64,000 nucleotides of DNA from contig NZ_SCNL01000008.1 in assembly GCF_005502745.1 (NCBI RefSeq), forward strand, positions 116,795-180,794, in the 5' to 3' direction. This document shows, one piece after another, positions 36,437-45,976 of this stretch. The position numbers and the translations under genes were made by a program. The stretch is from Sphingomonas sp. 3P27F8 (GTDB lineage Bacteria > Pseudomonadota > Alphaproteobacteria > Sphingomonadales > Sphingomonadaceae). The notes under the pieces are model-generated. The model was not told where the DNA came from. It worked only from the letters and a program-made list of their open reading frames with translations, and searched no databases. Position 1 is the stretch's first letter; each line of letters opens with the position of its first letter.

Positions 36437-37300
36437 TCAGCCTGGCAACAGCGCCAGTCGCTGCCCGGCGCGGATCGGATCGCCTTCTCCGATAGCCGCC
36501 AGCGGGATGCCGGGTGGCAAGAACAGCACGATCGTTGAGCCGTGCTCGAACCAGCCCATTTCCGCGCCCCTGGCGAAGCGCTTCGTACAGGGGATTCGGG
36601 CGCCCGTCCGATCCCGGAGCGCCTCGCCATCGCCCAGAAACGGCAGCCGGATGCTCGCGACCAGAATGGCGGCCACCGGCACCAGCAGGATAGGCACGCC
36701 ATTCGGGAGCCGCCCCTCGATCACCGCGCGTTCGTTCCGGCAGAACAGTCGCTCCACCCGCTTGAGCGCGATCGGGTTCACGTTCCAGCAATCGCCCGAA
36801 AGGTGCGTCACGCCCTCCACCGTCATGTCGCATGGCGCGTGGAAGCGATGGTACATGCCGGCCGTCAGCCGCAGCGTGACGAACGATCCGTCGCGATAGC
36901 TGTCCACGAGCGCTGGATCGGGGACGAGTTCGCCGAGGCGATAGGGATAGCCCTTGATCTGGAACAGCCGGTCGTCCTCGATCCGCCCGTGCGCGCCGAC
37001 GATCGCGTCGCATGGGCTGACGATCGCGGCCGGATCGGGATCGGGCGCGCGCGCGCCATCCTTCAGCCGTCGGATGAAGCCCTCGCGCAGCGAACGGAAG
37101 CGCTGCGTCTCGGCATCGCTGAGATCGACGTTCGCGAAAAAGCGCCACGCCGCCAGCGCCGGTCGTGCCACGACCGGATGTTCGATCCGCGCGATCCGCG
37201 CCACCAGCCGCGTCGCGAACCGGCGCGGAATGCGATTGGTCAGCAGGAAATTGAGGTCTTCCTGCAACAGCACCCCGAGCAGCTTTTCGCGCATTGTCAT
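36437..37300 (-). CDS. psd: Phosphatidylserine decarboxylase proenzyme
   Basis: This 287-residue enzyme of E. coli-type length converts phosphatidylserine to phosphatidylethanolamine at the inner membrane. The self-cleaving pyruvoyl site is the serine of EHGSTIVLFLPPG; most relatives have LGST, here HGST. Other conserved parts are SPCDAIVGAHG, FQIKGYPYRLGEL and MYHRFHAPCDMTVEG (His of the active site). It is divergent from a class III aminotransferase with only 32 bases between start codons. pmtA nearby can use its product. Confidence 0.93.
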   Translation of the reverse strand: MTMREKLLGVLLQEDLNFLLTNRIPRRFATRLVARIARIEHPVVARPALAAWRFFANVDLSDAETQRFRSLREGFIRRLKDGARAPDPDPAAIVSPCDAIVGAHGRIEDDRLFQIKGYPYRLGELVPDPALVDSYRDGSFVTLRLTAGMYHRFHAPCDMTVEGVTHLSGDCWNVNPIALKRVERLFCRNERAVIEGRLPNGVPILLVPVAAILVASIRLPFLGDGEALRDRTGARIPCTKRFARGAEMGWFEHGSTIVLFLPPGIPLAAIGEGDPIRAGQRLALLPG

Positions 37301-37332
37301 TACCGCGTCACCTCGTTGCGCTGTGTGGCCTT

Positions 37333-38994
37333 ATGGTGAAGTTCATCGCTGCGTTGCTCGGCGCGACCGCTGCCGGAGCATTTGTCGCCCCGAAGGCGCG
37401 CGCGCGACTGGCGCTGTCGCGCGCCAAACATCGCTCGCTCGGCGGCCATGTGCGGATGGCGAAGCGCATCGCCGGGCAGATACCGTTCTACAGCTATGGC
37501 GATCAGCGTTTCTTCACGGCGGACGGCGCCGATGAACAGGTGGGCGCGCGGCGCCGCGCGTCGTTCGATCGCCTGGCGATCCTGTATGCGGATCGCTTCC
37601 GCCAGACGCTGGCGCTGACCGCGACGGCGCGCGAGGGCCTCTCCGACCTCCAGTTCACCGGCCGTTATCGCGTACCGTTCCAGTTCAGCGAGCGCGTGCG
37701 GCGCAGCCTGGGATCCGGCGCATTCCTTGCGCGGTCGGAGGGGCCGTGGCTGATCGATCTGGATGGCAACCGCCTGATCGATCTGACCGGCTCCTATGGC
37801 GTCAACCTGCTCGGCAACGATGCATACAAGGCGATGATGCGCGAGGCGCTGGCGCTGGCCGAACCCCTCGGCGCGGTGCTCGGCTCCTATCACCCGGTGG
37901 TCGCCGACAATGTCGCGCGGCTGCGCGCGCTGTCGGGGCTGGAGGAGGTATCCTTCCACATGTCCGGCACCGAGGCGGTGATGCAGGCGGTGCGGCTGGC
38001 GCGCTATCACACGCGACGGCCCCGCCTGGTGCGGTTCGCCGGCGCCTATCACGGCTGGTGGGGCGAGGTTCAGCCGGGGATCGGCAACCCCGTCCCCGCC
38101 GATCGCACGCTCACGCTGGCCGACCTCTCCGAACAGTCGCTGCGCGTGCTGGCGCGGCGGCGCGACATCGCCTGTGTGCTGGTCAATCCGTTGCAGGCGC
38201 TGCACCCGAATGCCGCCGCGCCATCGGACGGGCAACTGATCGATTCCAGCCGCCGCGCGGGCACCGACCTCGATGCCTATGCCGCGTGGCTGCGCCGGCT
38301 CGCGGCGGTGTGCCGCGAGAACGGCATCGTGCTGATCCTCGACGAGGTGTTCCTCGGCTTCCGGCTTGCCCCCGGCAGCTTCGCGCGACGCCTCGGGATC
38401 CAGCCGGACATGATAACCTGGGGCAAATCGCTCGGCGGGGGGCTGCCGGTCGGGGTGCTCACCGGGCGCGCCGATCTGATGAAGCGCTGGCGCGACGATC
38501 GCCCGGTCGACATCTGCTTCGCGCGCGGCACGTTCAACGCGCATCCCTATGTGATGAGCGCGATGAACGCCTTTCTGCGGCGCATGGAAACGCCGGAGAT
38601 CGTGGCGCTCTACGACGGGCTGGACGAACGCTGGGATGCCCGGGCGGCAAGGATGAACGAGGCGCTCGCCTTCGCCGGCCTGCCGGTGCGCGTCGCTCAT
38701 CTCTCCAGCATCTGGACAATGTTCTACACGCGGCCGTCGCGTTACAACTGGATGCTGCAATATTATCTCCGCGCCGAAGGGCTGGCGCTCAGCTGGGTCG
38801 GCACGGGGCGGCTCATCTTCAGTTTCGACATCGACGACGCGCTGTTCGAAGAGATCGTGCAGCGCGTCGTCCGCGCAGGGCTCGCGATGCGCGGCGATGG
38901 CTGGTGGGACGGTCCCGAGGCGACCGACAGGGAGCTGCGGCGCGCGGTGCTGCGGGAAACGATCGCCAGGAGGCTCGGGCGCGCGGCCGGCTGA
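37333..38994 (+). CDS. Class III aminotransferase (GSA-aminotransferase-like) with N-terminal extension
   Basis: This 553-residue PLP enzyme is longer than the usual 430-460 residues. The extra N-terminus of about 100 residues begins with a hydrophobic stretch (MVKFIAALLGATAAGAFVAP) that could anchor it to the membrane. The catalytic core has SFHMSGTEAVMQAVRLAR, FAGAYHGWWGEVQPG, VLILDEVFLGFR and the PLP lysine in ITWGKSLGGGLPVG. It resembles glutamate-1-semialdehyde aminotransferase but is unlikely to be HemL. Its position beside psd and pmtA suggests an amino-lipid role; this is inference. Confidence 0.85.
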   Translation: MVKFIAALLGATAAGAFVAPKARARLALSRAKHRSLGGHVRMAKRIAGQIPFYSYGDQRFFTADGADEQVGARRRASFDRLAILYADRFRQTLALTATAREGLSDLQFTGRYRVPFQFSERVRRSLGSGAFLARSEGPWLIDLDGNRLIDLTGSYGVNLLGNDAYKAMMREALALAEPLGAVLGSYHPVVADNVARLRALSGLEEVSFHMSGTEAVMQAVRLARYHTRRPRLVRFAGAYHGWWGEVQPGIGNPVPADRTLTLADLSEQSLRVLARRRDIACVLVNPLQALHPNAAAPSDGQLIDSSRRAGTDLDAYAAWLRRLAAVCRENGIVLILDEVFLGFRLAPGSFARRLGIQPDMITWGKSLGGGLPVGVLTGRADLMKRWRDDRPVDICFARGTFNAHPYVMSAMNAFLRRMETPEIVALYDGLDERWDARAARMNEALAFAGLPVRVAHLSSIWTMFYTRPSRYNWMLQYYLRAEGLALSWVGTGRLIFSFDIDDALFEEIVQRVVRAGLAMRGDGWWDGPEATDRELRRAVLRETIARRLGRAAG

Positions 38995-39002
38995 GCGATG
39001 GC

Positions 39003-39647
39003 TCACGCGGCCGCGTGCGGGTCTCCGCGCTCGCCCTTCAGCAAACGCTTCGGTGCCGAGCGATACAGCCGGAAGTCACTGAAAGGATCGGTGACGATCT
39101 TCGTTGCCCATACGAGGCCCGTTTCCAGATCACGCTGCACCCAGAGCTGAAGAACGCGCAGCACGATCGCGCCGATGCCCAGGAACAGCCAGCCAAAGCC
39201 GACATGCCGCAGGAAGCCGATGAAGCTTTCCGGCGTCGCCAGCAGGCCGAACAGTGACGGCTGGAGCCACAGCACGACCGGGATCGCCAGCCAGCTTGTC
39301 ATCAACACCCATTTGCGGGCGAGATTATAGCCGATCTTCACCTCTTCCTTGTAATCGTGGCTCACGCCGTTCTCGTGATCGAAGCCTTTCGGCTCGAAAA
39401 AGAAATGGCCCGCCTGCCGGCTCGTCATCGCCACGCCCCAGGCAAGCAGGCTGGCCAGCGCCGCATCAACGAACAGCATGGCATAGGCGACCATGAAGGT
39501 GCAGGCGGAAACGAAGTGCAGGCTCTGGTTGACCAGGCTGTGGTGATAGAAGCGATGATCGTCCCAGCGCTGCTCGGCGAGTTGCGCGCGGAAACCGGCG
39601 TTGCCCTGTTCGTCCTCGAAACGCAGCTTGCGGATATTCGGCATCAT
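39003..39647 (-). CDS. Small integral membrane protein, Mpo1-like histidine pattern
   Basis: This 214-residue protein has about four hydrophobic segments and several conserved-looking histidines at membrane edges: RFYHHSLVNQSLHFV, RQAGHFFFEPKGFDHENG and VSHDYKEE. This pattern recalls the Mpo1/DUF962 family of iron-dependent lipid alpha-oxidases, but the match is weak, so the call is tentative. It overlaps pmtA by four bases (ATGA), so it is translated together with a phospholipid methyltransferase. It converges on the aminotransferase gene. Confidence 0.72.
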   Translation of the reverse strand: MMPNIRKLRFEDEQGNAGFRAQLAEQRWDDHRFYHHSLVNQSLHFVSACTFMVAYAMLFVDAALASLLAWGVAMTSRQAGHFFFEPKGFDHENGVSHDYKEEVKIGYNLARKWVLMTSWLAIPVVLWLQPSLFGLLATPESFIGFLRHVGFGWLFLGIGAIVLRVLQLWVQRDLETGLVWATKIVTDPFSDFRLYRSAPKRLLKGERGDPHAAA

Positions 39648-40291
39648 GCAACCTCCCGTTTGGCGATCCGCACCAGCGAAAAATGACCGAACGGCGGGAT
39701 CGGCCGGTTTTCGATCAGTTCGACATCGCGGCGCGTCGCGATCCAGTCCGTGTAGAGGCTGAAGGGGAATTGCGTGCGGAAGCCGAGCCGGCTGGTGATC
39801 GGCATCAGGCCCTTCTCGATCGCGCCCCGCATGCCATCCTCCGCGCTCACCCGCGTGGTGATGATGATCTCGCCGCCCGGGCGGCAGACCCGCGCGAACT
39901 CGTCCAGCGCGTGCATCGGATTGGGCACCGCGCTGACGACATATTGCGCCACCACCGCGTCATAGGATGCGGTGGCGATATCGAGCGCCTCGGCATCGCC
40001 GACCCGGATCGCCTCGATATTGCGCAGGCCGTACCGCTCCACGCGGTCGCGCGCCTTCGCCAGCATGTCCTCTGAAATGTCGATGCCGGTGATCCGGCTT
40101 CCGGCGCCATAGTGCGGCAGCGAGATGCCGGTGCCGACGCCCACCTCGAGGATGCGCGCGCCGACATGCTCCGCCGCCCGGATCGCGGCGAGGCGCCCCT
40201 GTCGAAAAACGGCGCCGAAAACGAGATCGTAGAATGGCGCCCAGCGATCGTAGGCGGTCGCTACGCCGTCGGTGGTCATTACAGCGGTCAT
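39644..40291 (-). CDS. pmtA: Phosphatidylethanolamine N-methyltransferase (Rhodobacter PmtA type)
   Basis: This 215-residue SAM-dependent methyltransferase has motif I ARILEVGVGTGISLPHYG, followed by ITGIDISEDMLAKARDRV and a motif IV-like YDAVVAQYVVSAVPNP. The N-terminal YDRWAPFYDLVFGAVFRQGR is typical of the PmtA/UbiE-like phospholipid group. It should methylate phosphatidylethanolamine stepwise to phosphatidylcholine. It heads a two-gene unit with the membrane protein downstream. psd, which makes the substrate, lies 2.3 kb away. Confidence 0.88.
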   Translation of the reverse strand: MTAVMTTDGVATAYDRWAPFYDLVFGAVFRQGRLAAIRAAEHVGARILEVGVGTGISLPHYGAGSRITGIDISEDMLAKARDRVERYGLRNIEAIRVGDAEALDIATASYDAVVAQYVVSAVPNPMHALDEFARVCRPGGEIIITTRVSAEDGMRGAIEKGLMPITSRLGFRTQFPFSLYTDWIATRRDVELIENRPIPPFGHFSLVRIAKREVA

Positions 40292-40757
40292 ATTGCGGCA
40301 TACCCCTGGTCGGGACCGCCCCGGGCCCCGGTTCCACCACGCTTATGCTAAGCAACTATTGCAGCACCAAGACAGCGCGCACGGTTTCATCATGCGCACT
40401 CCCCAGTTCCGCGAACCGTCGACCGGATGCAGGTCGCGGGCGGGACCAGCGATCGCGCGCCCACGACCGCCCGGCAACGCGCCCGGCGCGACGCCGCCAT
40501 CGCCGGGGTCGCCGCGCTGTGGCCCCGCGATCGGCCCGATCACCCTCGATCCGCAACTCGCCGAAGCTGGTGGCGCGATCTCGACGGGAATCGGGTTTCC
40601 ATCGCGACAGAGGGCGCATGGACCATGTGACAGGATGAGCTTCCCCGCCCGGAGACTGTTGCGATCCGGCAAGATGCCATGCCGCCCGAAGCAAATATGG
40701 ACGCTTGCGGCTTTTCCGTTTCTCCGTGATCGGGGGGGGGGCCGTTTCCGGGCAGGC
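40292..40757. other. Gene-free stretch with a G10 tract
   Basis: No convincing coding frame is present in these 466 bases; open frames on both strands are rich in Arg, Pro and Gly and resemble no family. A run of ten G bases occupies 40732-40741, just past the end of the nitrilase gene. The pmtA promoter should lie near the left end. Confidence 0.6.
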
Positions 40758-41693
40758 TTAATCGCTCAAGGGTCCGCCAAATACTGTTCCCCTGCGCGCT
40801 CGTTCATCGACGTGGAGGCTGAACACATCCGGGCGTGAGTAGTGGCCCACGACGTCGAAATCATAGCGGGCGCGGATCAGCTCGGCGGTATCGATCGCAG
40901 CGGTGACGAGCCCGGTCTCGCGCTCGAACGGGCCTGCCAGCACCTCGCCCAGCGGACCCACGATCATGCTGCCGCCGCCGATCAGGGGCCGATCCGCGTC
41001 CCAGTGCTCGACGGCCGTGCCGAGATCGGCGGGCGATGGCTGGACCTGGCACGCGCTGATGACAAAGCAGCGGCCCTCGTGCGCGATGTGACGCATTGAG
41101 ATGAGCCATATGTCACGTTCGTCCACCGTGGGCGCACACCAGATTTCGACGCCCTTGGCATACATTGCGGTGCGGAACAGCGGCATGTGGTTCTCCCAGC
41201 AGATCGCCGCCCCGAGCTTTCCCGCCGGGGTTTCCACCACCGGCATGGTCGAGCCGTCGCCCTGAGACCAGATCAGCCGTTCGGTGCCGGTGGGCATCAG
41301 CTTGCGGTGCTTTGCGACGATGCCGCCCTCCGCCGTGATGAAGACGGCGGTGCAGAACAGCGATGAACCCGCACGCTCGATCACGCCCAGGACCAGCGTG
41401 GCGCCGGTTCGCGCGCTCAGACCAGCCAGTTCGGCCAGCTCCGGGCCATCGATGTCGACCGCATTATCGTAATAGCGCGCGAAGGCCTCCCGCCCCTCCG
41501 GCATCCGGAAGCCGAGCCGCGTGCCGAACTGCTCGCCCTTGGGATAGCCGCCCAGCAACGCTTCCGGCATCACGACCAGCTGCGCGCCCGCCGCGGCGAT
41601 GCGCTCCTCGAACGCGAGGATGTTGCGGAGGGTGGCGGCTTTGCCCGCGTAATCGGACCCGATCTGGAGGGCGGCGACAGTGACCTTGTTCAT
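40758..41693 (-). CDS. Nitrilase
   Basis: This 311-residue nitrilase-superfamily enzyme has the complete Glu-Lys-Cys triad in the expected blocks: [14 protein letters not shown] (Glu), [15 protein letters not shown] (Lys) and [14 protein letters not shown] (Cys). The CWENxMP form is characteristic of branch 1 true nitrilases, which hydrolyse nitriles to acids and ammonia; cyanide-degrading enzymes belong to the same branch. AGAAGG precedes the ATG. It lies 72 bases downstream of the cyanide-insensitive-type oxidase operon on the same strand, so a link with cyanide or nitrile handling is plausible. Confidence 0.92.
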   Translation of the reverse strand: MNKVTVAALQIGSDYAGKAATLRNILAFEERIAAAGAQLVVMPEALLGGYPKGEQFGTRLGFRMPEGREAFARYYDNAVDIDGPELAELAGLSARTGATLVLGVIERAGSSLFCTAVFITAEGGIVAKHRKLMPTGTERLIWSQGDGSTMPVVETPAGKLGAAICWENHMPLFRTAMYAKGVEIWCAPTVDERDIWLISMRHIAHEGRCFVISACQVQPSPADLGTAVEHWDADRPLIGGGSMIVGPLGEVLAGPFERETGLVTAAIDTAELIRARYDFDVVGHYSRPDVFSLHVDERARRGTVFGGPLSD

Positions 41694-41765
41694 GAAAACC
41701 TTCTACTCGGCGGCCCCTGACCGGAGAAGCCTCGGGGGTTGGCGCGGATGCGTGGGCGGGCCCGG

Positions 41766-41888
41766 TCAGTGATGCAGCCACCAGCGGATGACGCCGGCGA
41801 CCGCGCCCAACGAGAGGACGCTCGCCAGCCAGATGGCCAGCATCCAGCCTAGGCGACGCCACAGGGGGCCGGGGGCGGGGTTCGCCAT
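41766..41888 (-). CDS. DUF2474 small membrane protein of the bd oxidase operon
   Basis: This 40-residue protein has one membrane span (MLAIWLASVLSLGAVAGVIRWW) after WRRLG. It matches DUF2474, small proteins found after cyanide-insensitive oxidase genes, in the place that CydX has in E. coli. Its ATG overlaps the cydB stop by one base (TGATG). It probably stabilises the oxidase. Confidence 0.85.
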   Translation of the reverse strand: MANPAPGPLWRRLGWMLAIWLASVLSLGAVAGVIRWWLHH

Positions 41889-42895
41889 CAATGGTAGCCG
41901 TCCTTGCCGCTTTTGCCGCGGAACACGTAATAGGCCCAGCCGGTGTAGGCGACGATCAGCGGCAGAATGAATACGACGCCGACCAGCATGAAGATCTGGC
42001 TCTTCTCGGGCGCGGCCGCGTCCCAGATCGTGAGTGCGCGGGGGACGATATAGGGGAACATGCTGATCCCCAGGCCGATGAAGCCCAACGCGAACAAGCC
42101 CAGGCTGACGATGAAGGGCAGGCGCTCGCGACCGCGACGAAGGCTCCAGAACAGCAGAAAGCCACACACGATCGTTGCGAGCGGCACCTGTGCGGTGAAC
42201 AGCACCCCGGGCATCGCGAACCATCGCTGGTAATAGTCGATCGACAGGAACGGCGTGGCAAGGCTGACCGCCGCCATCGCCGTCAGCATGCCGATGGCGA
42301 AGCGTAGTGCCATGCGGCGCGCATGCTCCTGCGCCGAACCGTGGCACTTGCCCACCAGCCATGTCGCGCCCAGCAGGGCGTATCCGATCAGCAGCGCCGC
42401 CCCGGTCAACAGGCTGAAGGGCGAGAGCCAGTCGAGAAGGCCGCCGGCATAGGCACGCCCGGAAACCTTGATGCCCTGCAGGACAGCGCCGAGCATGATG
42501 CCCTGCGCCAACGTCGCCACAACCGAACCGATGGAGAAAGCCAAGTCCCAGAAGGCGCGGTGCCGCGGATCGCGCCAGCGATACTCGAACGCAACGCCGC
42601 GGAACACGAGGCCGAGCAGCATGGCGATAACGAGCGGGTAGGTCGCCGGGAGGATCACCGCATAGGCCAGTGGAAATGCCGCCATCAGCCCCCCGCCGCC
42701 CAGCACCAGCCAGGTCTCGTTTCCGTCCCATACCGGAGCGATCGAGTTCATCGCCTGATCTCGCTCGTCTCCGACGGCAAGCGTGGGGAAGAGTATGCCG
42801 ATGCCGAGATCGAAGCCGTCCATGACGACGTAGGCGAAAATGGCGGCGGCGATGATGACCGCCCAGACCGTCGTGAGATCGGCGTTGTAGATCAT
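41888..42895 (-). CDS. cydB: Cytochrome bd-type ubiquinol oxidase subunit II
   Basis: This 335-residue inner-membrane protein begins with TVWAVIIAAAIFAYVVMDGFDLGIG, the conserved subunit II start (seen here in parts), followed by PVWDGNETWLVLGGGGLMAAFP. About eight spans are present. With subunit I it reduces oxygen to water using ubiquinol. It overlaps cydA by four bases (ATGA) and the DUF2474 gene by one, so the three are tightly coupled. Confidence 0.95.
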   Translation of the reverse strand: MIYNADLTTVWAVIIAAAIFAYVVMDGFDLGIGILFPTLAVGDERDQAMNSIAPVWDGNETWLVLGGGGLMAAFPLAYAVILPATYPLVIAMLLGLVFRGVAFEYRWRDPRHRAFWDLAFSIGSVVATLAQGIMLGAVLQGIKVSGRAYAGGLLDWLSPFSLLTGAALLIGYALLGATWLVGKCHGSAQEHARRMALRFAIGMLTAMAAVSLATPFLSIDYYQRWFAMPGVLFTAQVPLATIVCGFLLFWSLRRGRERLPFIVSLGLFALGFIGLGISMFPYIVPRALTIWDAAAPEKSQIFMLVGVVFILPLIVAYTGWAYYVFRGKSGKDGYH

Positions 42896-44292
42896 CGCGC
42901 GTCCTTCGTGGCGAGCGCGGGAGCGGGCGTGATGCCGCTCGCGCGCTGAGGAATCGGAGCCGGTTCGCTCTCATGCGCTTCGGGCGGATTCGCCATCAGG
43001 CGGAGGAGATAGTAGGTGCCGGCGCCGAACACGATGAAGTAAACGATGACGAAGGTCAGCAGCGACGTCGCCACAGCTTCCGCCCGCAGCGGCGAATGCG
43101 ACTGAGCGGTGAGAAGATGACCATAGACGGTGAAGGGCTGCCGGCCGACCTCCGTTGTCACCCAGCCCGCGATCACCGCAACGAAGCCAGCCGGGCCGAG
43201 CAGTATCGCGGCACGATGCAGCCACTGCCAATCGTAGAGCCTCCCCCGCGCGCGCGCCGTAAGGCTGAACAACCCCAGCCCGAGCATGGCCATGCCGAGT
43301 GCGACCATCACCCGGAAGGACCAGAACACGATCGGCACCGGCGGCCAGAGGCTACGCGGATAATCCGACAGGCCCGGCAGCGGGGCGTTCAGATCGTGCT
43401 TGAGGATGAGTGAGCCGAGTTTCGGCACCTCCACCTTGTATTTGATGCGGCCCTCGGCCTGGCTCGGGATACCGAACAGGATCAGCGGCGCACCGGCCGG
43501 GCTGCGATCGAAATCGCCTTCCATCGCCAGCACCTTTGGCGTCTGGTGTTCCAGGGTATTCAGCCCGTGGGCGTCGCCAGCGAGGATCTGCAGCGGTGCT
43601 GCGATCGTCACCATCCACATCGCCATCGAGAACATCTTGCGCGCGCCCGGATTTGCTCGATCGCGCAGGAGGTGGAACGCGCCCACCGCCCCTACCACCA
43701 GCGAGGTGGTGAGATAGGCCGCGAGCACCACATGGGTCAGCCGGTACGGGAAGCTCGGGTTGAAGATTATCGGCAGCCACGAGCCTGCCGGCACGAACTG
43801 TCCCTGCGCGTTGATCGCGAAGCCGGCAGGCGTCTGCATCCAGCTGTTGGTGCTGACGATCCAGGTGGCCGAGATGAAGGTGCCGAGCGCGACCATGCAC
43901 GTCGAGAAGAAGTGGAGCCCGCGCCCCACCTTGTTGATGCCGAACAGCATTACGCCGAGGAAGCCGGCCTCGAGGAAGAAGGCTGTCAGCACTTCGTACG
44001 CCATCAACGGGCCGATCACCGGCCCGGCCTTGTCGGAGAAGACCGACCAGTTGGTGCCGAACTGGTACGACATGACGATCCCGGACACGACGCCCATCCC
44101 GAACGCCACCGCAAAAATCTTGAGCCAGTAACGGTAGAGGTTGGCGTAGACACCGCGCCCGGTCCGCAGCCACAGGCCCTCCAGCACCATCAGGAAGCTC
44201 GCCAGCCCGATCGAGAAGGCCGGAAAGATGAAGTGGAAGGAAACGGTGAACGCGAACTGCATGCGGGCGAGGAGGAGCGCTTGATCTCCCAT
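42892..44292 (-). CDS. cydA: Cytochrome bd-type (cyanide-insensitive, CioA-like) oxidase subunit I
   Basis: This 466-residue subunit carries the heme-binding features of the family: SFHFIFPAFSIGLA near the N-terminus (His ligand), GINKVGRGLHFFSTCMVALG, and the GWVTTEVGRQPFTVYG block. The loop between spans is the short Q-loop type, as in CioA and unlike E. coli CydA, which fits cyanide insensitivity. It is an inner-membrane quinol oxidase for low oxygen or respiratory poisoning. An AGGA ribosome-binding site overlaps the stop of the small ORF upstream. Confidence 0.95.
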   Translation of the reverse strand: MGDQALLLARMQFAFTVSFHFIFPAFSIGLASFLMVLEGLWLRTGRGVYANLYRYWLKIFAVAFGMGVVSGIVMSYQFGTNWSVFSDKAGPVIGPLMAYEVLTAFFLEAGFLGVMLFGINKVGRGLHFFSTCMVALGTFISATWIVSTNSWMQTPAGFAINAQGQFVPAGSWLPIIFNPSFPYRLTHVVLAAYLTTSLVVGAVGAFHLLRDRANPGARKMFSMAMWMVTIAAPLQILAGDAHGLNTLEHQTPKVLAMEGDFDRSPAGAPLILFGIPSQAEGRIKYKVEVPKLGSLILKHDLNAPLPGLSDYPRSLWPPVPIVFWSFRVMVALGMAMLGLGLFSLTARARGRLYDWQWLHRAAILLGPAGFVAVIAGWVTTEVGRQPFTVYGHLLTAQSHSPLRAEAVATSLLTFVIVYFIVFGAGTYYLLRLMANPPEAHESEPAPIPQRASGITPAPALATKDAR

Positions 44293-44301
44293 GGCATAGT
44301 C

Positions 44302-44541
44302 CTATCGGTCGTGGAAAACCGCCTGGGCGGCGAGCGTTTGGGGGATGCCGCAGAAGCGGCGGGCGGGCATATCGCGGCGGAGCGCGTCATGGCGGACGGG
44401 GTGCAGGTCGATCGCGCCGGGGGTCATCCGGATCGCACGGGACTTCGGCGCAGGATCCATGACCGGCACGGCGAGCCGCCGGGGCGCCGCTTCCGGCGCA
44501 ACGACCGCCCGGCAGGCGATGAAGGCGTCGATCCGGCTCAC
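44302..44541 (-). CDS. Small hypothetical protein between mocR and cydA
   Basis: This 79-residue frame starts with GTG overlapping the MocR stop (GTGA) and ends nine bases before the cydA ATG; its stop overlaps the cydA ribosome-binding site. Third codon positions are strongly G/C like real genes nearby. No family is recognised: the sequence is basic, with Pro and Arg and no membrane span. It may be a small coupling peptide or a decayed gene. Confidence 0.4.
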   Translation of the reverse strand: MSRIDAFIACRAVVAPEAAPRRLAVPVMDPAPKSRAIRMTPGAIDLHPVRHDALRRDMPARRFCGIPQTLAAQAVFHDR

Positions 44542-45923
44542 ACGAGCGTCACCTTATGCACCGCGTCCGGCGCGATCAGCGCCGCGAGAAACCCCAACCC
44601 GCGCCGCAGGTCTTCGCGAGAGATCATCCCGCCGATCGACACGCGCAGCGCGGGGGCCGCGTCGCCACGCTGCACCGCGAAACTGTCTGACGGCACGACG
44701 GAAAGCCCCCGCGACCGCAGCGCACCCGCAATGTCGCCCGAAGACATTCCTGGATCGAGCGGCACCCAGAGGTGATAACCCTCCGGCTGGGCCCGGAAGC
44801 TGCCCGGGCGAAGCTCTTCCGTGGCGATGCCCTGCCGCGCGAGCGCCTCCTCGCGGACCGCGCCGGTCAGGGCGGCGAACCTGTCGCTGGCGACCCAATC
44901 GGCGACAATTGCGGCATTGAGCGGAGGGGCCATGACCGCCGTCTCGTATAAATCCGCTGCCAGGCGCCATGCCTTGCCGATGTCCGGCGCGGCGAGCCAG
45001 GCGACCCGCAAGCCGGGCGACAGGATCTTGGACACGCTGGAGATGTGCCAGGTCAGTTCGGGCGCGATCGCCGCCAGCGGCTCCAGCGGCTGCTCGCGCA
45101 GAAGGCCGTAAGCATCGTCCTCGATGAGGGCCAGGTCGTGCGCGCGGGCGACACGAGCGATGGCATGGCGCCGTTCCACGTCCATCGTCGTGGTCGTGGG
45201 ATTGTCGTTGGTCGGCACGACATAGACGGCCCTGATCGGGCTGACATGGCAGGCGGCGTTCAGCGCGTCGGGATCAAGACCATGCTCGTCGGCCGCGACG
45301 GGCACGAGCTTCAACCCGTAGCGTCGCGCCAGCGCCAGCATGCCCGGATAGGCATAGCTACCGAGTGCCACGGCGTCTCCGGGTTGCAGAGCGGCGCTCA
45401 CGACCGCGTGCAGCGCATGCTGCCCCCCTGCCGCGACAATGACGGTGTCGTCGCTACATGGGATGCCGCGCCGGGAAAGCACCTTTACGCCCGCCTCGCG
45501 CGCGAGCGTCAGCCCTCCGCTCGGCTGATACTGGAACGGAGCCGGGCCGTGATCTCCGCCGAGCAGACGTTCGGCCGAGCGGCGGAACGCGGCGGCGAGC
45601 TGGCCGCCGGGCGCCTCGGGCGGTGCGTTCATGCCGACATCGGCCGGTTCCGAATAGATGATCGCGGGTGCGTCGGATCGCGGAGCCCGCACGAAGCTGC
45701 CGCGCCGCCCGTCGCCCTCGACCAGTCCCAGCCGATGCGCCTCCCCGAACGCCCGCGTGACGGTGGTCAGATCGACGCCCAATGCCTTTGCCAGCACACG
45801 TTGCGTCGGGAGGCGCGCGCCCGCTTGCAGCACGCCCGCGTCGATGTCGCGCGTGAGCGCGGCGGCGATGGCGAGATACTTGGGCCCTTCCGCCCCCGCG
45901 ATGTCGGGCTTCCACTGTTGCAT
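44538..45923 (-). CDS. MocR/PdxR-family transcriptional regulator (GntR HTH fused to aminotransferase)
   Basis: This 461-residue protein has an N-terminal GntR-type winged helix (residues 10-80, with GARLPTQRVLAKALGVDLTT and GLVEGDGRRGSFV) and a C-terminal fold type I aminotransferase domain. That domain contains YVVPTNDNPTTTTM and the PLP lysine in ISSVSKILSPGLRVAWL. MocR regulators sense PLP or an amino ligand. AAGGAG lies about five bases before the ATG at 45923. It is in line with the oxidase operon, which it probably controls, perhaps through the palindrome at 46424-46440. Confidence 0.93.
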   Translation of the reverse strand: MQQWKPDIAGAEGPKYLAIAAALTRDIDAGVLQAGARLPTQRVLAKALGVDLTTVTRAFGEAHRLGLVEGDGRRGSFVRAPRSDAPAIIYSEPADVGMNAPPEAPGGQLAAAFRRSAERLLGGDHGPAPFQYQPSGGLTLAREAGVKVLSRRGIPCSDDTVIVAAGGQHALHAVVSAALQPGDAVALGSYAYPGMLALARRYGLKLVPVAADEHGLDPDALNAACHVSPIRAVYVVPTNDNPTTTTMDVERRHAIARVARAHDLALIEDDAYGLLREQPLEPLAAIAPELTWHISSVSKILSPGLRVAWLAAPDIGKAWRLAADLYETAVMAPPLNAAIVADWVASDRFAALTGAVREEALARQGIATEELRPGSFRAQPEGYHLWVPLDPGMSSGDIAGALRSRGLSVVPSDSFAVQRGDAAPALRVSIGGMISREDLRRGLGFLAALIAPDAVHKVTLV

Positions 45924-45976
45924 CGGATCTCCTTGGCTAGCGACCGGCAACCGATTGTCGGACACGGCATGCCACA

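Noticed and set aside
40292..40757. Possible small genes in the pmtA-nitrilase gap
   Set aside because: All frames give Arg/Pro-rich translations with no ribosome-binding site or family match.
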